A stretch of DNA of 64,000 bases from the NCBI GenBank assembly GCA_963753905.1, contig CAVWDZ010000001.1:992001-1056000 (forward strand), read 5' to 3'. Both the position numbers and the translations under genes were made by a program. The DNA comes from Bog-756 sp963753905. GTDB taxonomy: Bacteria; Actinomycetota; Acidimicrobiia; Acidimicrobiales; RAAP-2. The notes beneath the pieces were generated by a model that was given only the letters and a program-made list of their open reading frames with translations, made no database searches and had not been told where the DNA came from. Positions 34,643 to 42,981 of the stretch are shown in pieces. The number at the start of each line of letters is the position of its first letter. Position 1 is the stretch's first letter.

Positions 34643-34720
34643 GGGTGGCCCAGCGACCGCCTCGGGTCGCCGGGGACGTCGTGGGAGTCGGTTCGTGCAA
34701 GGATGCCCGAAGAACGGCTG

Positions 34721-34750
34721 TTGACATCGCTAATCTCAGTGCCTTAAGAA
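34721..34750 (+). promoter_or_regulatory. Sigma-70-type promoter of the Liv-type ABC transporter operon
   Basis: A perfect -35 hexamer TTGACA (34721-34726) is followed after 18 bases by TAAGAA (34745-34750), a three-of-six match to the -10 consensus. It sits 83 bases before ATG 34833 in the 190-base gap ahead of the transporter genes, leaving room for an untranslated leader. Confidence 0.5.
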
Positions 34751-34832
34751 CTGGGCCATCGATCTGTCGTCTGGGGGGACGTCGCTCCGGCGACGGTCCG
34801 GTGCGACGGGTCCCGAAAGAAGGACGTGAGAC

Positions 34833-36257
34833 ATGGGTCGCAATGGGGGGAACCGACTGATCGGGGCAACAGTTGTCCTGGGAGTCATGGCGATCGCCGC
34901 CGGGTGCTCGAACAACAGCTCGACGCCGACGACCACCTCGACCACCGGAGCGTCCTCGTCGACGACCTCGTCGACCGGCGCCGGCGTCAGCGTCGGATCT
35001 GGTCAGCCGGTCGTCGTCGGCTCGATCGCCACGCTGACCGGTGCCATCGCATCCAACTTCGACGGCACACCGTCTGGCATGCAGGCCTACTTCGACTACA
35101 TCAACAGCCAGGGCGGCGTCAACGGCCACAAGTTCGACCTCAACTACAACCTCGACGACGGCAGCGACCCTGCCACCTTCACCCAGCTGTCCCACACCCT
35201 CATCGAGCAGGACCATGTCTTCGCCGTGCTCGCCTCCTCGTTCTTCTTCACGCCCAATTTCTTCGTGTCGACCGGCACGCCCACCTTCGGGTACAACGTC
35301 TCGGGCAACTGGGCCGGACCCGACAACCTGTTCGCCGCCGGCGGCTCGACCCAGAACTACAACGCGGGCGGCCCCGCGGTCGCGTATGCCATCAAGCAGA
35401 CCGCCTCGAAACGCGTGGCGGTCATCAGCTACGGATCAGCCATCACCTCCTCGTACGATGCATGCAACGCCGACGCCACGAACCTGTCCAACGCCGGCAT
35501 CAACGTCGTCTACACGGACCTCGACGCCGGCTTGGGGGCCACCTTCACCTCGGCCGTTCAACGCATGCAGGCGGACAACGTCGACTTCGTCCTGAGCTGC
35601 ATGCAGGCTTCCGACAGCATCACCATGGCCCGCGAGATGCAGCAGTACGGCCTCACCAACGTCCACCAGCTCTGGTTCGACGGCTACGACTACAGTCTGC
35701 TCAAGCAGTACAACTCGATCATGCAGGGCGTCTACCTCAACGCCAACGGGAGCGTTCCCTTCAGCTCCGTGAGTTCCTACCCGGGCCGCTACCCCGGCGA
35801 GGCCAACTATCAGTCCATCATGAAGAAGTACGAGCCGAGCTTCGAATACTCCCAGGAAGCGCTCCAGGGTTGGCAGTCGGCCGCATTGCTGGTCGCCGGC
35901 GTGAGGGCTTCGGGCAGCGATGTGACCCAGGCCAACGTCATCGCCAACATCAACAAGATCACCAATGACACCGGAGGTGGCGTTGCGGACGTCACCAACT
36001 GGAAGACCGCCCACAACGAGTCCATCACGACGTACCCGTTGTGCAGCGCCTTCGTGCGGGTCAAGGGCAACAGCTTCCTGCCCGCCCTCAACCCCGCACC
36101 CGGCGTGTTCGATTGCTTCGGCAACGGCAAGCCCGTGAACGGGGGTGTGCCGTCGACACAGGTGTACGGAAGTGGTACTCCCAGCGACATCGCATCGCGG
36201 GTCAATCTGAAGAATCCCGTGTTGGTAGCGCCCCCGGCGGGAACCCCGGGGACGTGA
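34833..36257 (+). CDS. Substrate-binding lipoprotein of a branched-chain-amino-acid-type (Liv/HAAT) ABC importer
   Basis: 474 residues. Signal peptide with lipobox AIAAGC (lipidated Cys25), then a Ser/Thr linker of about 30 residues. Periplasmic-binding-protein type I fold: VVVGSIATLTGAIASNFDGTPSGMQAYFDYINSQGGVNGH is the canonical Liv opening, followed by two lobes (VAVISYGSAITSSYDACN; VDFVLSCMQASDSITMAREM). It captures the substrate outside the membrane for the fused permease that follows 40 bases later. Despite the family name, such proteins also bind amides, urea, aromatic acids and short fatty acids. Aromatic/aliphatic acids would fit the neighbourhood, but that is inference. Confidence 0.93.
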   Translation: MGRNGGNRLIGATVVLGVMAIAAGCSNNSSTPTTTSTTGASSSTTSSTGAGVSVGSGQPVVVGSIATLTGAIASNFDGTPSGMQAYFDYINSQGGVNGHKFDLNYNLDDGSDPATFTQLSHTLIEQDHVFAVLASSFFFTPNFFVSTGTPTFGYNVSGNWAGPDNLFAAGGSTQNYNAGGPAVAYAIKQTASKRVAVISYGSAITSSYDACNADATNLSNAGINVVYTDLDAGLGATFTSAVQRMQADNVDFVLSCMQASDSITMAREMQQYGLTNVHQLWFDGYDYSLLKQYNSIMQGVYLNANGSVPFSSVSSYPGRYPGEANYQSIMKKYEPSFEYSQEALQGWQSAALLVAGVRASGSDVTQANVIANINKITNDTGGGVADVTNWKTAHNESITTYPLCSAFVRVKGNSFLPALNPAPGVFDCFGNGKPVNGGVPSTQVYGSGTPSDIASRVNLKNPVLVAPPAGTPGT

Positions 36258-36297
36258 GCCGGCCCGGCCCGGGCGAGACGGCGACAAGGGGCGACCA

Positions 36298-38349
36298 GTG
36301 AGCCAATTCATCGGCTTTGCCATTCCCGGCATCCCCTATGGGTGCACCTTTGCCATCGTCGCCGTCGGCCTGGTCCTCACCTACCAGGCCACCGGCGTCT
36401 TCAACTTCGCCTTCGGCGCCCAGGCCTACGTGTCGGCCTATGCCTTCACCAGGCTCGTCCAGAGCGCGGGCCTCCCCGTCTGGCTGGCCTTCATCCTCTC
36501 CGTGGTCATCCTGGCCCCCGCTCTTGGGCTCGTCCTCGACCGGCTCCTCTTCCGCAAGATCCCCAACACCAATACCACGGCCAAGCTCGTGGTCGGCATC
36601 AGCCTCTTCGTCGGAATTCCGGTCTTGATGCAGGTGCTGTTCGGAAGCCAGAACATTTACGACGCGCCCAGCATCCTCTTCAATCCCAACATCATCTACT
36701 TCCACGTCTTCACTGCACCCTTCAGCGGCACCGATCTGAGCTCGGTGGTGTGCACGGCAGTCGTCCTCATCGCCCTGGTGATCCTCATGCGCTTCACCAA
36801 TCTCGGTCTCCAGATGCGAGGGGCGGTCGAGAGCCGGCGCCTCGTGCAGCTCGACGGGGTGAACTCCGGCAAGGTGGTGGCCACGGCTTGGGCCATCTCG
36901 AGCTTCATGGCCGGACTCGCCGGGGTGATCCTCGCCCCCCTCAACAACCAGCTCTCGTTCTTGCCGTACGCCACGCTCATGGTGGCCGCCTTCGCCGCCG
37001 CAGCCTGGGCTTCGTTGCGGTCCCTGCCCATCGCCGCCATCGTCGGCGTGTTGATGGGGATGCTCACCCTGCTGCTGCAGGGCTACCTACCGTCGAGTTC
37101 CAGTTTGTCGGCGGCCGTCCTCTATTCGGTGCCGTTCATCGTGCTCGTCGCTGCCCTTCTCATCGTGCCGGGCATGCGAAGTCTCGACGACACGAAGGAC
37201 CCGATGGCCTCGGTCGATCCCCCGGTGCCACCAACAATCCAGTCCATGCGCGCCCCGCAGCTCGACCGGATCATCCGCCGCGCCTGGTACCTGCTCCTCG
37301 GGGCGTTCATCGTTTCGATGCTGACCTGGATCCCCCCGACGTGGACGTTCGTGTTCAACGAAGGTCTGGCCTTCTCGGTCATCTTCCTGTCCATCACGCT
37401 GATCACCGGGATGGGGGGCCAGCTCTCATTGGCCCAGGCCACCCTCGCCGGGGTCGGCGCTTTCACTGCCGCCCAGCTCGCCAACCACCTCGGGCTGAAC
37501 ATGCTGCTCGGCGGCATCGTCGGGGCGGCGCTCGCTGCGTTGGTGGCCACCGTCCTCGCCTTGGCCTCGCTGCGCCTCAAGGGCCTCGGGCTCGCCCTGA
37601 TGACCATCGCGGCCGCCCTCTTCTTCGACAATTCCATCTTCGACCAGTCGAGCATCAGCAACGGGGTCTCCCTGACCATCCAGGAGAAGTGGGTCGGATT
37701 CGGGCTCTTCAACCCGAACGGTCACAGCGTCTTCGTCCTCGAGATGATCGTGCTCACCCTCGGCGTCGTCGCCGTCCTCCTCATCCGGAAGGGCACCATC
37801 GGCCAATACCTGTCAGCGATGCGGGGCAGCGAGACAGCGTCTGCCGGGCTCGGCATCAACCTGACCTGGCAACGGGTGATGATCTTCGCCATCTCAGGGG
37901 CGATGGCCGGCGTCGGCGGGACCCTGCTCGTCATCCAGCAGCAGACCATCAACAACGAGGCGTTCAGCTATGAGCTCGGGTTGGCCTTCGTGGTCATCGT
38001 GGTCACGACCGGAGTCTCGACCGTCGAGGGAGCCATCCAGGGGGGTATGGGCTTCGTCATCATCCAGCAACTCCTCTCGTACCTGCCCGCCCGATTGGGC
38101 GGCAACAGCCTCGTCCTCGTCTTCTTCGCCTTCGGTGCCCTCCAGTACGCCAACCATCCCGAGGGCGTCCTCGACTATCAGAAGCGCGTGTGGACCCTGC
38201 GCTTCGAACGCTTGCTCTTCAAGCCGAAGGGACCGGACGTGCCGGTATCGGCCGGGCCCACCTCCGGTGCCGGTGGGATGAACGGACCATCACCGGCCGG
38301 CGGTGTCATTGTCGAGGCCATCGGTGCCGAGCCGGGGAGACCCACGTGA
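36298..38349 (+). CDS. Fused LivH-LivM permease of a Liv-type ABC importer
   Basis: 683 residues, GTG start. Two permease domains in one chain. Residues 1 to about 300 are LivH-like: IPYGCTFAIVAVGLVLTYQATGVFNFAFGA, then RRLVQLDGVNSGKVVATAWA, the ATPase-coupling loop. Residues about 320-650 are LivM-like: FSVIFLSITLITGMGGQLSLAQA and GSETASAGLGINLTWQRVMIFA, its coupling loop. About 16 membrane helices are visible as hydrophobic stretches. In most bacteria these are two genes; the fusion fixes a 1:1 ratio. The stop overlaps the next ATPase gene (GTGA). Confidence 0.93.
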   Translation: MSQFIGFAIPGIPYGCTFAIVAVGLVLTYQATGVFNFAFGAQAYVSAYAFTRLVQSAGLPVWLAFILSVVILAPALGLVLDRLLFRKIPNTNTTAKLVVGISLFVGIPVLMQVLFGSQNIYDAPSILFNPNIIYFHVFTAPFSGTDLSSVVCTAVVLIALVILMRFTNLGLQMRGAVESRRLVQLDGVNSGKVVATAWAISSFMAGLAGVILAPLNNQLSFLPYATLMVAAFAAAAWASLRSLPIAAIVGVLMGMLTLLLQGYLPSSSSLSAAVLYSVPFIVLVAALLIVPGMRSLDDTKDPMASVDPPVPPTIQSMRAPQLDRIIRRAWYLLLGAFIVSMLTWIPPTWTFVFNEGLAFSVIFLSITLITGMGGQLSLAQATLAGVGAFTAAQLANHLGLNMLLGGIVGAALAALVATVLALASLRLKGLGLALMTIAAALFFDNSIFDQSSISNGVSLTIQEKWVGFGLFNPNGHSVFVLEMIVLTLGVVAVLLIRKGTIGQYLSAMRGSETASAGLGINLTWQRVMIFAISGAMAGVGGTLLVIQQQTINNEAFSYELGLAFVVIVVTTGVSTVEGAIQGGMGFVIIQQLLSYLPARLGGNSLVLVFFAFGALQYANHPEGVLDYQKRVWTLRFERLLFKPKGPDVPVSAGPTSGAGGMNGPSPAGGVIVEAIGAEPGRPT

Positions 38350-39137
38350 CCGCCGCGGGCCCTACGGTCACTGCCGAGGCACCCCTGCTCGAGGTGATTG
38401 CAGTCAGCAAGTCGTTCGGCGGAATTGCCGCGGTCAGCGACATGAGCTTCACCCTCTCGCGAGGCGAGAGCGTGGGTCTGGTCGGTCCCAACGGTGCCGG
38501 GAAGACGACCTTGTTCAACTGCATCTGCGGTCAGCTCAAACCGGAGCGGGGCAGCATCACCCTCTTGGGCGAGAGCATCGTCGACTTGCCGGTCTACAAG
38601 AGGGCCCGGCGCGGGATCGGGCGGACCTATCAGCGGGTCGAGGTCTTCCCGGACATGAACGTGCGCGAGCACCTCCTCGTCGCCGAGCGCGCCCATCGTG
38701 GTGACGGCCACCTCTGGCAAGACCTCCTCAACATGAGCAAGCCGAAGGCTGAAGAGCTGCAACGAGTGGCCGAGATCCTCAGCTTGGTGGGCATCGCCGA
38801 TCGAGCTGACACGCCGGTCTCCGCCCTCGGCCTCGGGTCGTGCCGGCTGGTCGAGTTGGCACGCGCACTCGTGTCCGATCCGGTGCTCTTGCTGGCTGAC
38901 GAGCCCTCGTCCGGTCTCGACATGCAGGAGACCGAGGAGTTGGCGCATGTGCTGCGCACGCTCCAGCGGGAGCGTGGCATGGCCGTCCTGCTGGTCGAGC
39001 ACGACCTGTCCATGGTCGGCGCCGTGGTCGACCGTACCTTGGTCATGGACCTCGGCTCCATGGTGGCCGAGGGTACGTTCGACGAAGTCATGGCCGACCC
39101 CAAAGTACGAAATGCATACCTCGGGAAGACCGCGTGA
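38346..39137 (+). CDS. ABC transporter ATPase (LivG-like)
   Basis: 263 residues from GTG 38346, overlapping the permease stop by four bases. Walker A GPNGAGKTTLFNCICG, the Q-loop region RTYQRVEVFPDMNVREHLL, Walker B LLLADEPSSGLDMQE, and switch His in LLVEHDLSMVGAVVD. The signature motif reads LGLGSCRLVELA, a departure from LSxGxxR that keeps the Gly and Arg. The NVREHLL and SALGLG segments and the extended insertion are typical of LivG. It pairs with the LivF-like ATPase to drive import of the captured substrate. Confidence 0.93.
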   Translation: MTAAGPTVTAEAPLLEVIAVSKSFGGIAAVSDMSFTLSRGESVGLVGPNGAGKTTLFNCICGQLKPERGSITLLGESIVDLPVYKRARRGIGRTYQRVEVFPDMNVREHLLVAERAHRGDGHLWQDLLNMSKPKAEELQRVAEILSLVGIADRADTPVSALGLGSCRLVELARALVSDPVLLLADEPSSGLDMQETEELAHVLRTLQRERGMAVLLVEHDLSMVGAVVDRTLVMDLGSMVAEGTFDEVMADPKVRNAYLGKTA

Positions 39138-39904
39138 CCACCGATCCGAATCCGGTGGCCACCGGAGCAGGCGCACCGCCCGCACTCGAGGTCGAGCACG
39201 TGAGCGCTTCCTACGGTCCGTATCGGGCCCTGTTCGACGTGAGCTTCACGGTGCCCGCCGGCGGAGTGACCGCGCTCTTGGGCTCGAACGGATCGGGTAA
39301 GTCGACGGTGGCCCGAGTGGTGAGCGGCCTCTTGGCGAGCACGACCGGGAGCATCCGGATCGGCGGACGGGACGTGACGCTCAAACCCGCTTTCAAGATC
39401 GCCCGGGGGGGCATGGCCCATGTCCCCGAAGGCCGGGCCATCTTCTCCAGCCTCACCGTGGAGGAGAACCTCACCCTCGCCTTCCGCCAGCGCCTCGGCC
39501 GGAAGCGAGCCGGTGCCGCGCTCGAACAGGCGTACACGACCTTCCCGATCCTCGGTGAGCGGCGCAAGCAGCGAGGCGGGACGCTCTCCGGTGGGCAGCA
39601 GCGTCTCCTCTCCCTGGCCAAGGTGCTCATGGCGCCGCCCGAGGTGCTCGTGGCCGACGAGCTCTCACTCGGACTTGCGCCCGTCGTGATCGACGCCGTC
39701 TACGACGGGTTGCGGAAAATCAACCAGGCTGGAACGGCGCTCTTGATCGTCGAGCAACAGGTGGACCGGGCAATCGGCCTGTGTCAACAGGCGGTGGTCC
39801 TCGAGCACGGAGCCGTGGCGTTCTTCGGTCCCTCCAACGATGCCATGAGAGCCGTCGAGCAAGTCCTGGCAAGTCGGGGCCGGGCGGCAAGCTCGGCCGT
39901 GTGA
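39134..39904 (+). CDS. ABC transporter ATPase (LivF-like)
   Basis: 256 residues, GTG start overlapping the LivG-like stop (GTGA). Walker A LLGSNGSGKSTVARVVSG, family block GMAHVPEGRAIFSSLTVEENL, signature TLSGGQQRLLSLAKVLM, Walker B VLVADELSLGLAP and LLIVEQQVDRAIGLC. PEGRxIFxxLTVEENL is diagnostic for LivF. DELSLGL replaces the usual DEPSLGL, which should be tolerated. It completes the importer of four consecutive genes. The following thiolase starts 122 bases later and may be transcribed with it. Confidence 0.94.
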   Translation: MTTDPNPVATGAGAPPALEVEHVSASYGPYRALFDVSFTVPAGGVTALLGSNGSGKSTVARVVSGLLASTTGSIRIGGRDVTLKPAFKIARGGMAHVPEGRAIFSSLTVEENLTLAFRQRLGRKRAGAALEQAYTTFPILGERRKQRGGTLSGGQQRLLSLAKVLMAPPEVLVADELSLGLAPVVIDAVYDGLRKINQAGTALLIVEQQVDRAIGLCQQAVVLEHGAVAFFGPSNDAMRAVEQVLASRGRAASSAV

Positions 39905-40025
39905 CGGTCCTGGGAGGGGAACACCGGGAGGAAGCCGGCACCGTACACTGCAAGGCTGAGCGATGGACGGCAGCACACGGGACCGCGCCGCACGGTGACG
40001 GTGTGACGGACAACGAGGAGATGGC

Positions 40026-41218
40026 ATGAGCGACGAGGGACGCGACGCAGTCGTCGTCGACGTGGTACGGACGACGTTGGGCAAACGGGGGGCGCGCTCG
40101 CCAACTGGCACCCGGTCGATCTCCTGAGCTTCGCTCTGGGCTCCCTGCTCGGCCGCACCGGGGTCGATCCGGAGCTCGTCGACGACGTCATCGGGGGCTG
40201 TGTGACCCAGGTGGGCGAGCAGAGCACCAACGTCACCCGGAACGCATGGGTCGCAGCCGGCCTGCCGCAGACGGTTCCCGCCACCACCGTCGACCGCCAG
40301 TGCGGCTCATCGCAACAGGCGATGCACTTCGCAGCCGCCGGCGTCCGGGCCGGTCACTACGACATGGTCATCGCCTGCGGGGTGGAATCGATGAGCAGGG
40401 TTCCGCTCGCCTCCAACGCCCGCGGGGGCACGGGACCCTTTCCGCCGTCGTTCCTCGAGGCCATCGACGGCCGCCTCTGGGCACAGTTCCGGGTGGCTCA
40501 GGTGCTCGCCGACCGGTACGGGGTGACCCGCAAGGAGATGGACGAGTTCTCGCTCGAGAGCCACCGTCGGGCGGCCGACTCCTGGGACTCGGGCCACTTC
40601 TCGCGTGAGGCCGTGCCGGTGCCGATCAAGGACGAGGAGGGCGGGTTGACCGGTGGGTCCCTCGACACCGACGAGGGGATCCGGCGCGGCGGAACCATCG
40701 ACACCCTGGGTGGTCTTCCCCCGGCCCAGTCCTGGGAACCGGACACCGCCCCCGAGATCACCGCCGGGAACTCCTCGCAGATGACCGACGGCGCAGCGGC
40801 CATGCTGATCGTCGAGCGCTCGGTAGCCGAGCGGCTCGGCCTGCCCGCCAGGGCCCGGTTCGCCCATGCGACGGTGGCGGCGGACGACGCGGCGATCGTG
40901 CTCTCGGCCCCGGTGCCGGCCACCCAGCGGCTCCTCGACCGCTCGGGCATGACGATCGACCAGTTCGACGCCATCGAGTGCAACGAGGCGTTCGCCTCCA
41001 TCCCCCTGATGTGGCTCCGTGCCTTTCCGACCGATCCCGAGCGGCTCAACCCGCGCGGGGGAGCGATCGCCATCGGACATCCCCTGGGGGCCAGCGGGGT
41101 GCGTCTGGCCGCCACCCTGATCAACCACCTCGAGGCCACCGGCGGCCGCTACGGCTTCCAGACCATGTGCGAGGGTGGCGGTCAGGCCAACGCCACCGTG
41201 ATCGAGCGGCTGGCCTAA
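40026..41218 (+). CDS. Thiolase (acetyl-CoA acyltransferase), frameshifted at a G6 run
   Basis: ATG 40026 has GAGGAG 5 bases upstream and opens DAVVVDVVRTTLGKRG, the standard thiolase start. At GGGGGG (40087-40092) the frame is lost and stops at 40130; the matching continuation LANWHPVDLLSFALGSLL is in another frame, which then stays open to 41218. One missing G explains it and would restore 397 residues. Catalytic residues are present downstream: Cys in TVDRQCGSSQQAMHFAA, ECNEAFA, IGHPLGASG and MCEGGGQANATVIERL. If the shift is real, translation could only begin inside, for example at GTG 40202. Thiolases cut beta-ketoacyl-CoA to shorten the chain. Sequencing error versus mutation is open. 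Confidence 0.85.
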
Positions 41219-42018
41219 GCGCCGGCCTGCTTGGCCGCCTGCGAACGTACATACTCCGCCGTTCCGGCCAGGAAGGCGTCGACGTTCTCCGCCTTGCCCT
41301 TGGCGAAGTCGGCGAAGTACTCGGGCACGTAGACCGAGATCGACCCTGCGGCGATCCCGTCCAGGATGGTCCGCGCCGCCTCCTCGACGGTGATGAACTC
41401 CACACCCGGGTCGAAGGGGTCGTTGTCCTCGATCGTGAACAGCTCGGTGTCGACCAGTCCGGGGTAGATCACGGTCACCTTGACCCCGGTGTCCCAGAGG
41501 TCGACGGCCATCGACTCGGAGAAGACGGCGAGGGCTGCCTTCGAGGCCCCGTAGGGGGCCTCGCCAGGAGAGCTCAGGGTGGCGGCGCACGATGAGATGT
41601 TGACGACGCGGCCCGAGCCACGCTCCACCATGTGGGGAAGGAGCGCCAGGGTCAGCCGCACCGGCGAGTTGTAGTTGATGGCCATGACGGCATCGACCGT
41701 GGCCGGATCGAGCCGGGTCACGTGCCGGTGCTTGGGGATGCCGGCGTTGTTGATGAGGATGTCCACCGCGCCGAGCTCCTCCAGGGCGTCCCGCGCCAAC
41801 CTGTCGACCGCATCCGGGTCGGTGAGGTCGGCGACCCACATCCGCGAGTCCGGGGTGTGCTGGCGGCACCGCTCGAGCACCTCGGCCAGCCGGTCCCGTC
41901 GCCGGGCGGCGATGCCCACCGTCGCCCCTTCGGCCGCCAGGGCCTCGGCCAGTCCGGCGCCGATCCCCGAGGACCCCCCGGTGATCAGGACCCGGGCTCC
42001 TTCGAATGCACTGCCCAC
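41215..42018 (-). CDS. Short-chain dehydrogenase/reductase (SDR)
   Basis: 267 residues with GAGGG before the ATG. Classical SDR: ARVLITGGSSGIGAGLAEALA, ARRRDRLAEV (basic residues after strand 2, suggesting NADP), DILINNAGIPKHRH, VVNISSCAATLSSPGEAPYGASKAA with Ser, Tyr and Lys, and YPGLVDTEL. The C-terminal part (ISVYVPEYFADFAKGKAENVDAFL) is longer than in minimal SDRs. Its stop codon overlaps the thiolase stop on the other strand by four bases, so there is no room for a terminator between them. Substrate probably a hydroxy- or keto-acyl intermediate. Confidence 0.92.
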   Translation of the reverse strand: MGSAFEGARVLITGGSSGIGAGLAEALAAEGATVGIAARRRDRLAEVLERCRQHTPDSRMWVADLTDPDAVDRLARDALEELGAVDILINNAGIPKHRHVTRLDPATVDAVMAINYNSPVRLTLALLPHMVERGSGRVVNISSCAATLSSPGEAPYGASKAALAVFSESMAVDLWDTGVKVTVIYPGLVDTELFTIEDNDPFDPGVEFITVEEAARTILDGIAAGSISVYVPEYFADFAKGKAENVDAFLAGTAEYVRSQAAKQAGA

Positions 42019-42129
42019 GACACCCTCCCCTTCACAGGGATCCGAGGACCCCCGCGTCTCGACGCTGTCCCGACCCTAAGTCGGCTGGCCGCGGGCGACA
42101 ACCCCGGTGACCTCGCCACCCCCGGGGGG

Positions 42130-42939
42130 TCAGCGGTTCTTCCACTCAGGGGTCCGCTTCTCGGCGAACGCCTTCGGCCCTTCGACCGCGTCCTCGCTCG
42201 AGAAGACCTCTTGGGAGATCGATGACTCGATCCGGTAGGCCTCCTTCATGTCGACGGCGAGGGCCCGCAGGACCGACTCCTTGGTCTTGCGCACGGCGAG
42301 GGGTCCGTTGGCGGTGATCCGCCGGGCGTAGCTGTAGGCGCGCTCTAGGAGCTGGTCGGGCGGGCAGACCTCGTTCAACAGCCCCATCGCGAAGGCTCGG
42401 GCTGCCGAGACCCGGTCCGCGCACAGGAGGAATTCCATGGCGGCCGGGAAGGGGATCTGCCGGGGCAGTCGCACCGTGGTACCGCCCCCGGCGAACAGTC
42501 CCCGCTTGGGCTCGAGGACACCGAAGGTGGCCGTGTCGGCCGCCACCCGGAGGTCGCACCCACCGAGCATCTCCATCCCGCCGGCAACGCAGGTGCCGTT
42601 GACCGCGGCCACGATCGGCTTGTAGAGCTTCACGTTGCGCAGGACGGCCCTGACCCCGTCGTCGAGGCGGTAGCCGTCGATCTCGGTGAGCCCCTCCTCC
42701 TGCATGCGCTTCTGCATGGCCGTGACCTGGGGGATGTAGGTCTTCAAGTCGGCCCCCACGCAGAAGTCGAGCCCGACCCCGGTGACGATGGCCACCCATG
42801 CCGCCGGGTCCTCGTCGAACCGGTCCCAGGCCATCCGGAGGTGGGCGAAGTGCTCTGCGTCCATCGCGTTGCGCGCTTCGGGCCGGTCGATGGTGATGCG
42901 GACGATGTGGTCGTCGCCGGACTCGTAGTGGACGGGCAT
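42130..42939 (-). CDS. Enoyl-CoA hydratase/isomerase (crotonase) family protein
   Basis: 269 residues, AGGAGA upstream of the ATG. Full crotonase: HIVRITIDRPEARNAMDAEH, oxyanion segments DFCVGADLKTYIP and NGTCVAGGMEMLGGCDLRVA, then FGVLEPKRGLFAGGGTTVRLPRQIP, which keeps the Glu and GGGxxRLPR loop of hydratases, and the end EGPKAFAEKRTPEWKNR. The catalytic Glu equivalents are therefore in place, more so than in the copy at 16572. It lies downstream of the thiolase-like gene in the same direction (42 bases). It should hydrate the enoyl-CoA made by the ACADs at 44-47 kb. Confidence 0.92.
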   Translation of the reverse strand: MPVHYESGDDHIVRITIDRPEARNAMDAEHFAHLRMAWDRFDEDPAAWVAIVTGVGLDFCVGADLKTYIPQVTAMQKRMQEEGLTEIDGYRLDDGVRAVLRNVKLYKPIVAAVNGTCVAGGMEMLGGCDLRVAADTATFGVLEPKRGLFAGGGTTVRLPRQIPFPAAMEFLLCADRVSAARAFAMGLLNEVCPPDQLLERAYSYARRITANGPLAVRKTKESVLRALAVDMKEAYRIESSISQEVFSSEDAVEGPKAFAEKRTPEWKNR

Positions 42940-42981
42940 GGGTCTCCTCGCAGGTCGGGGTGGGTCGGGTGCGCTCGTCGC

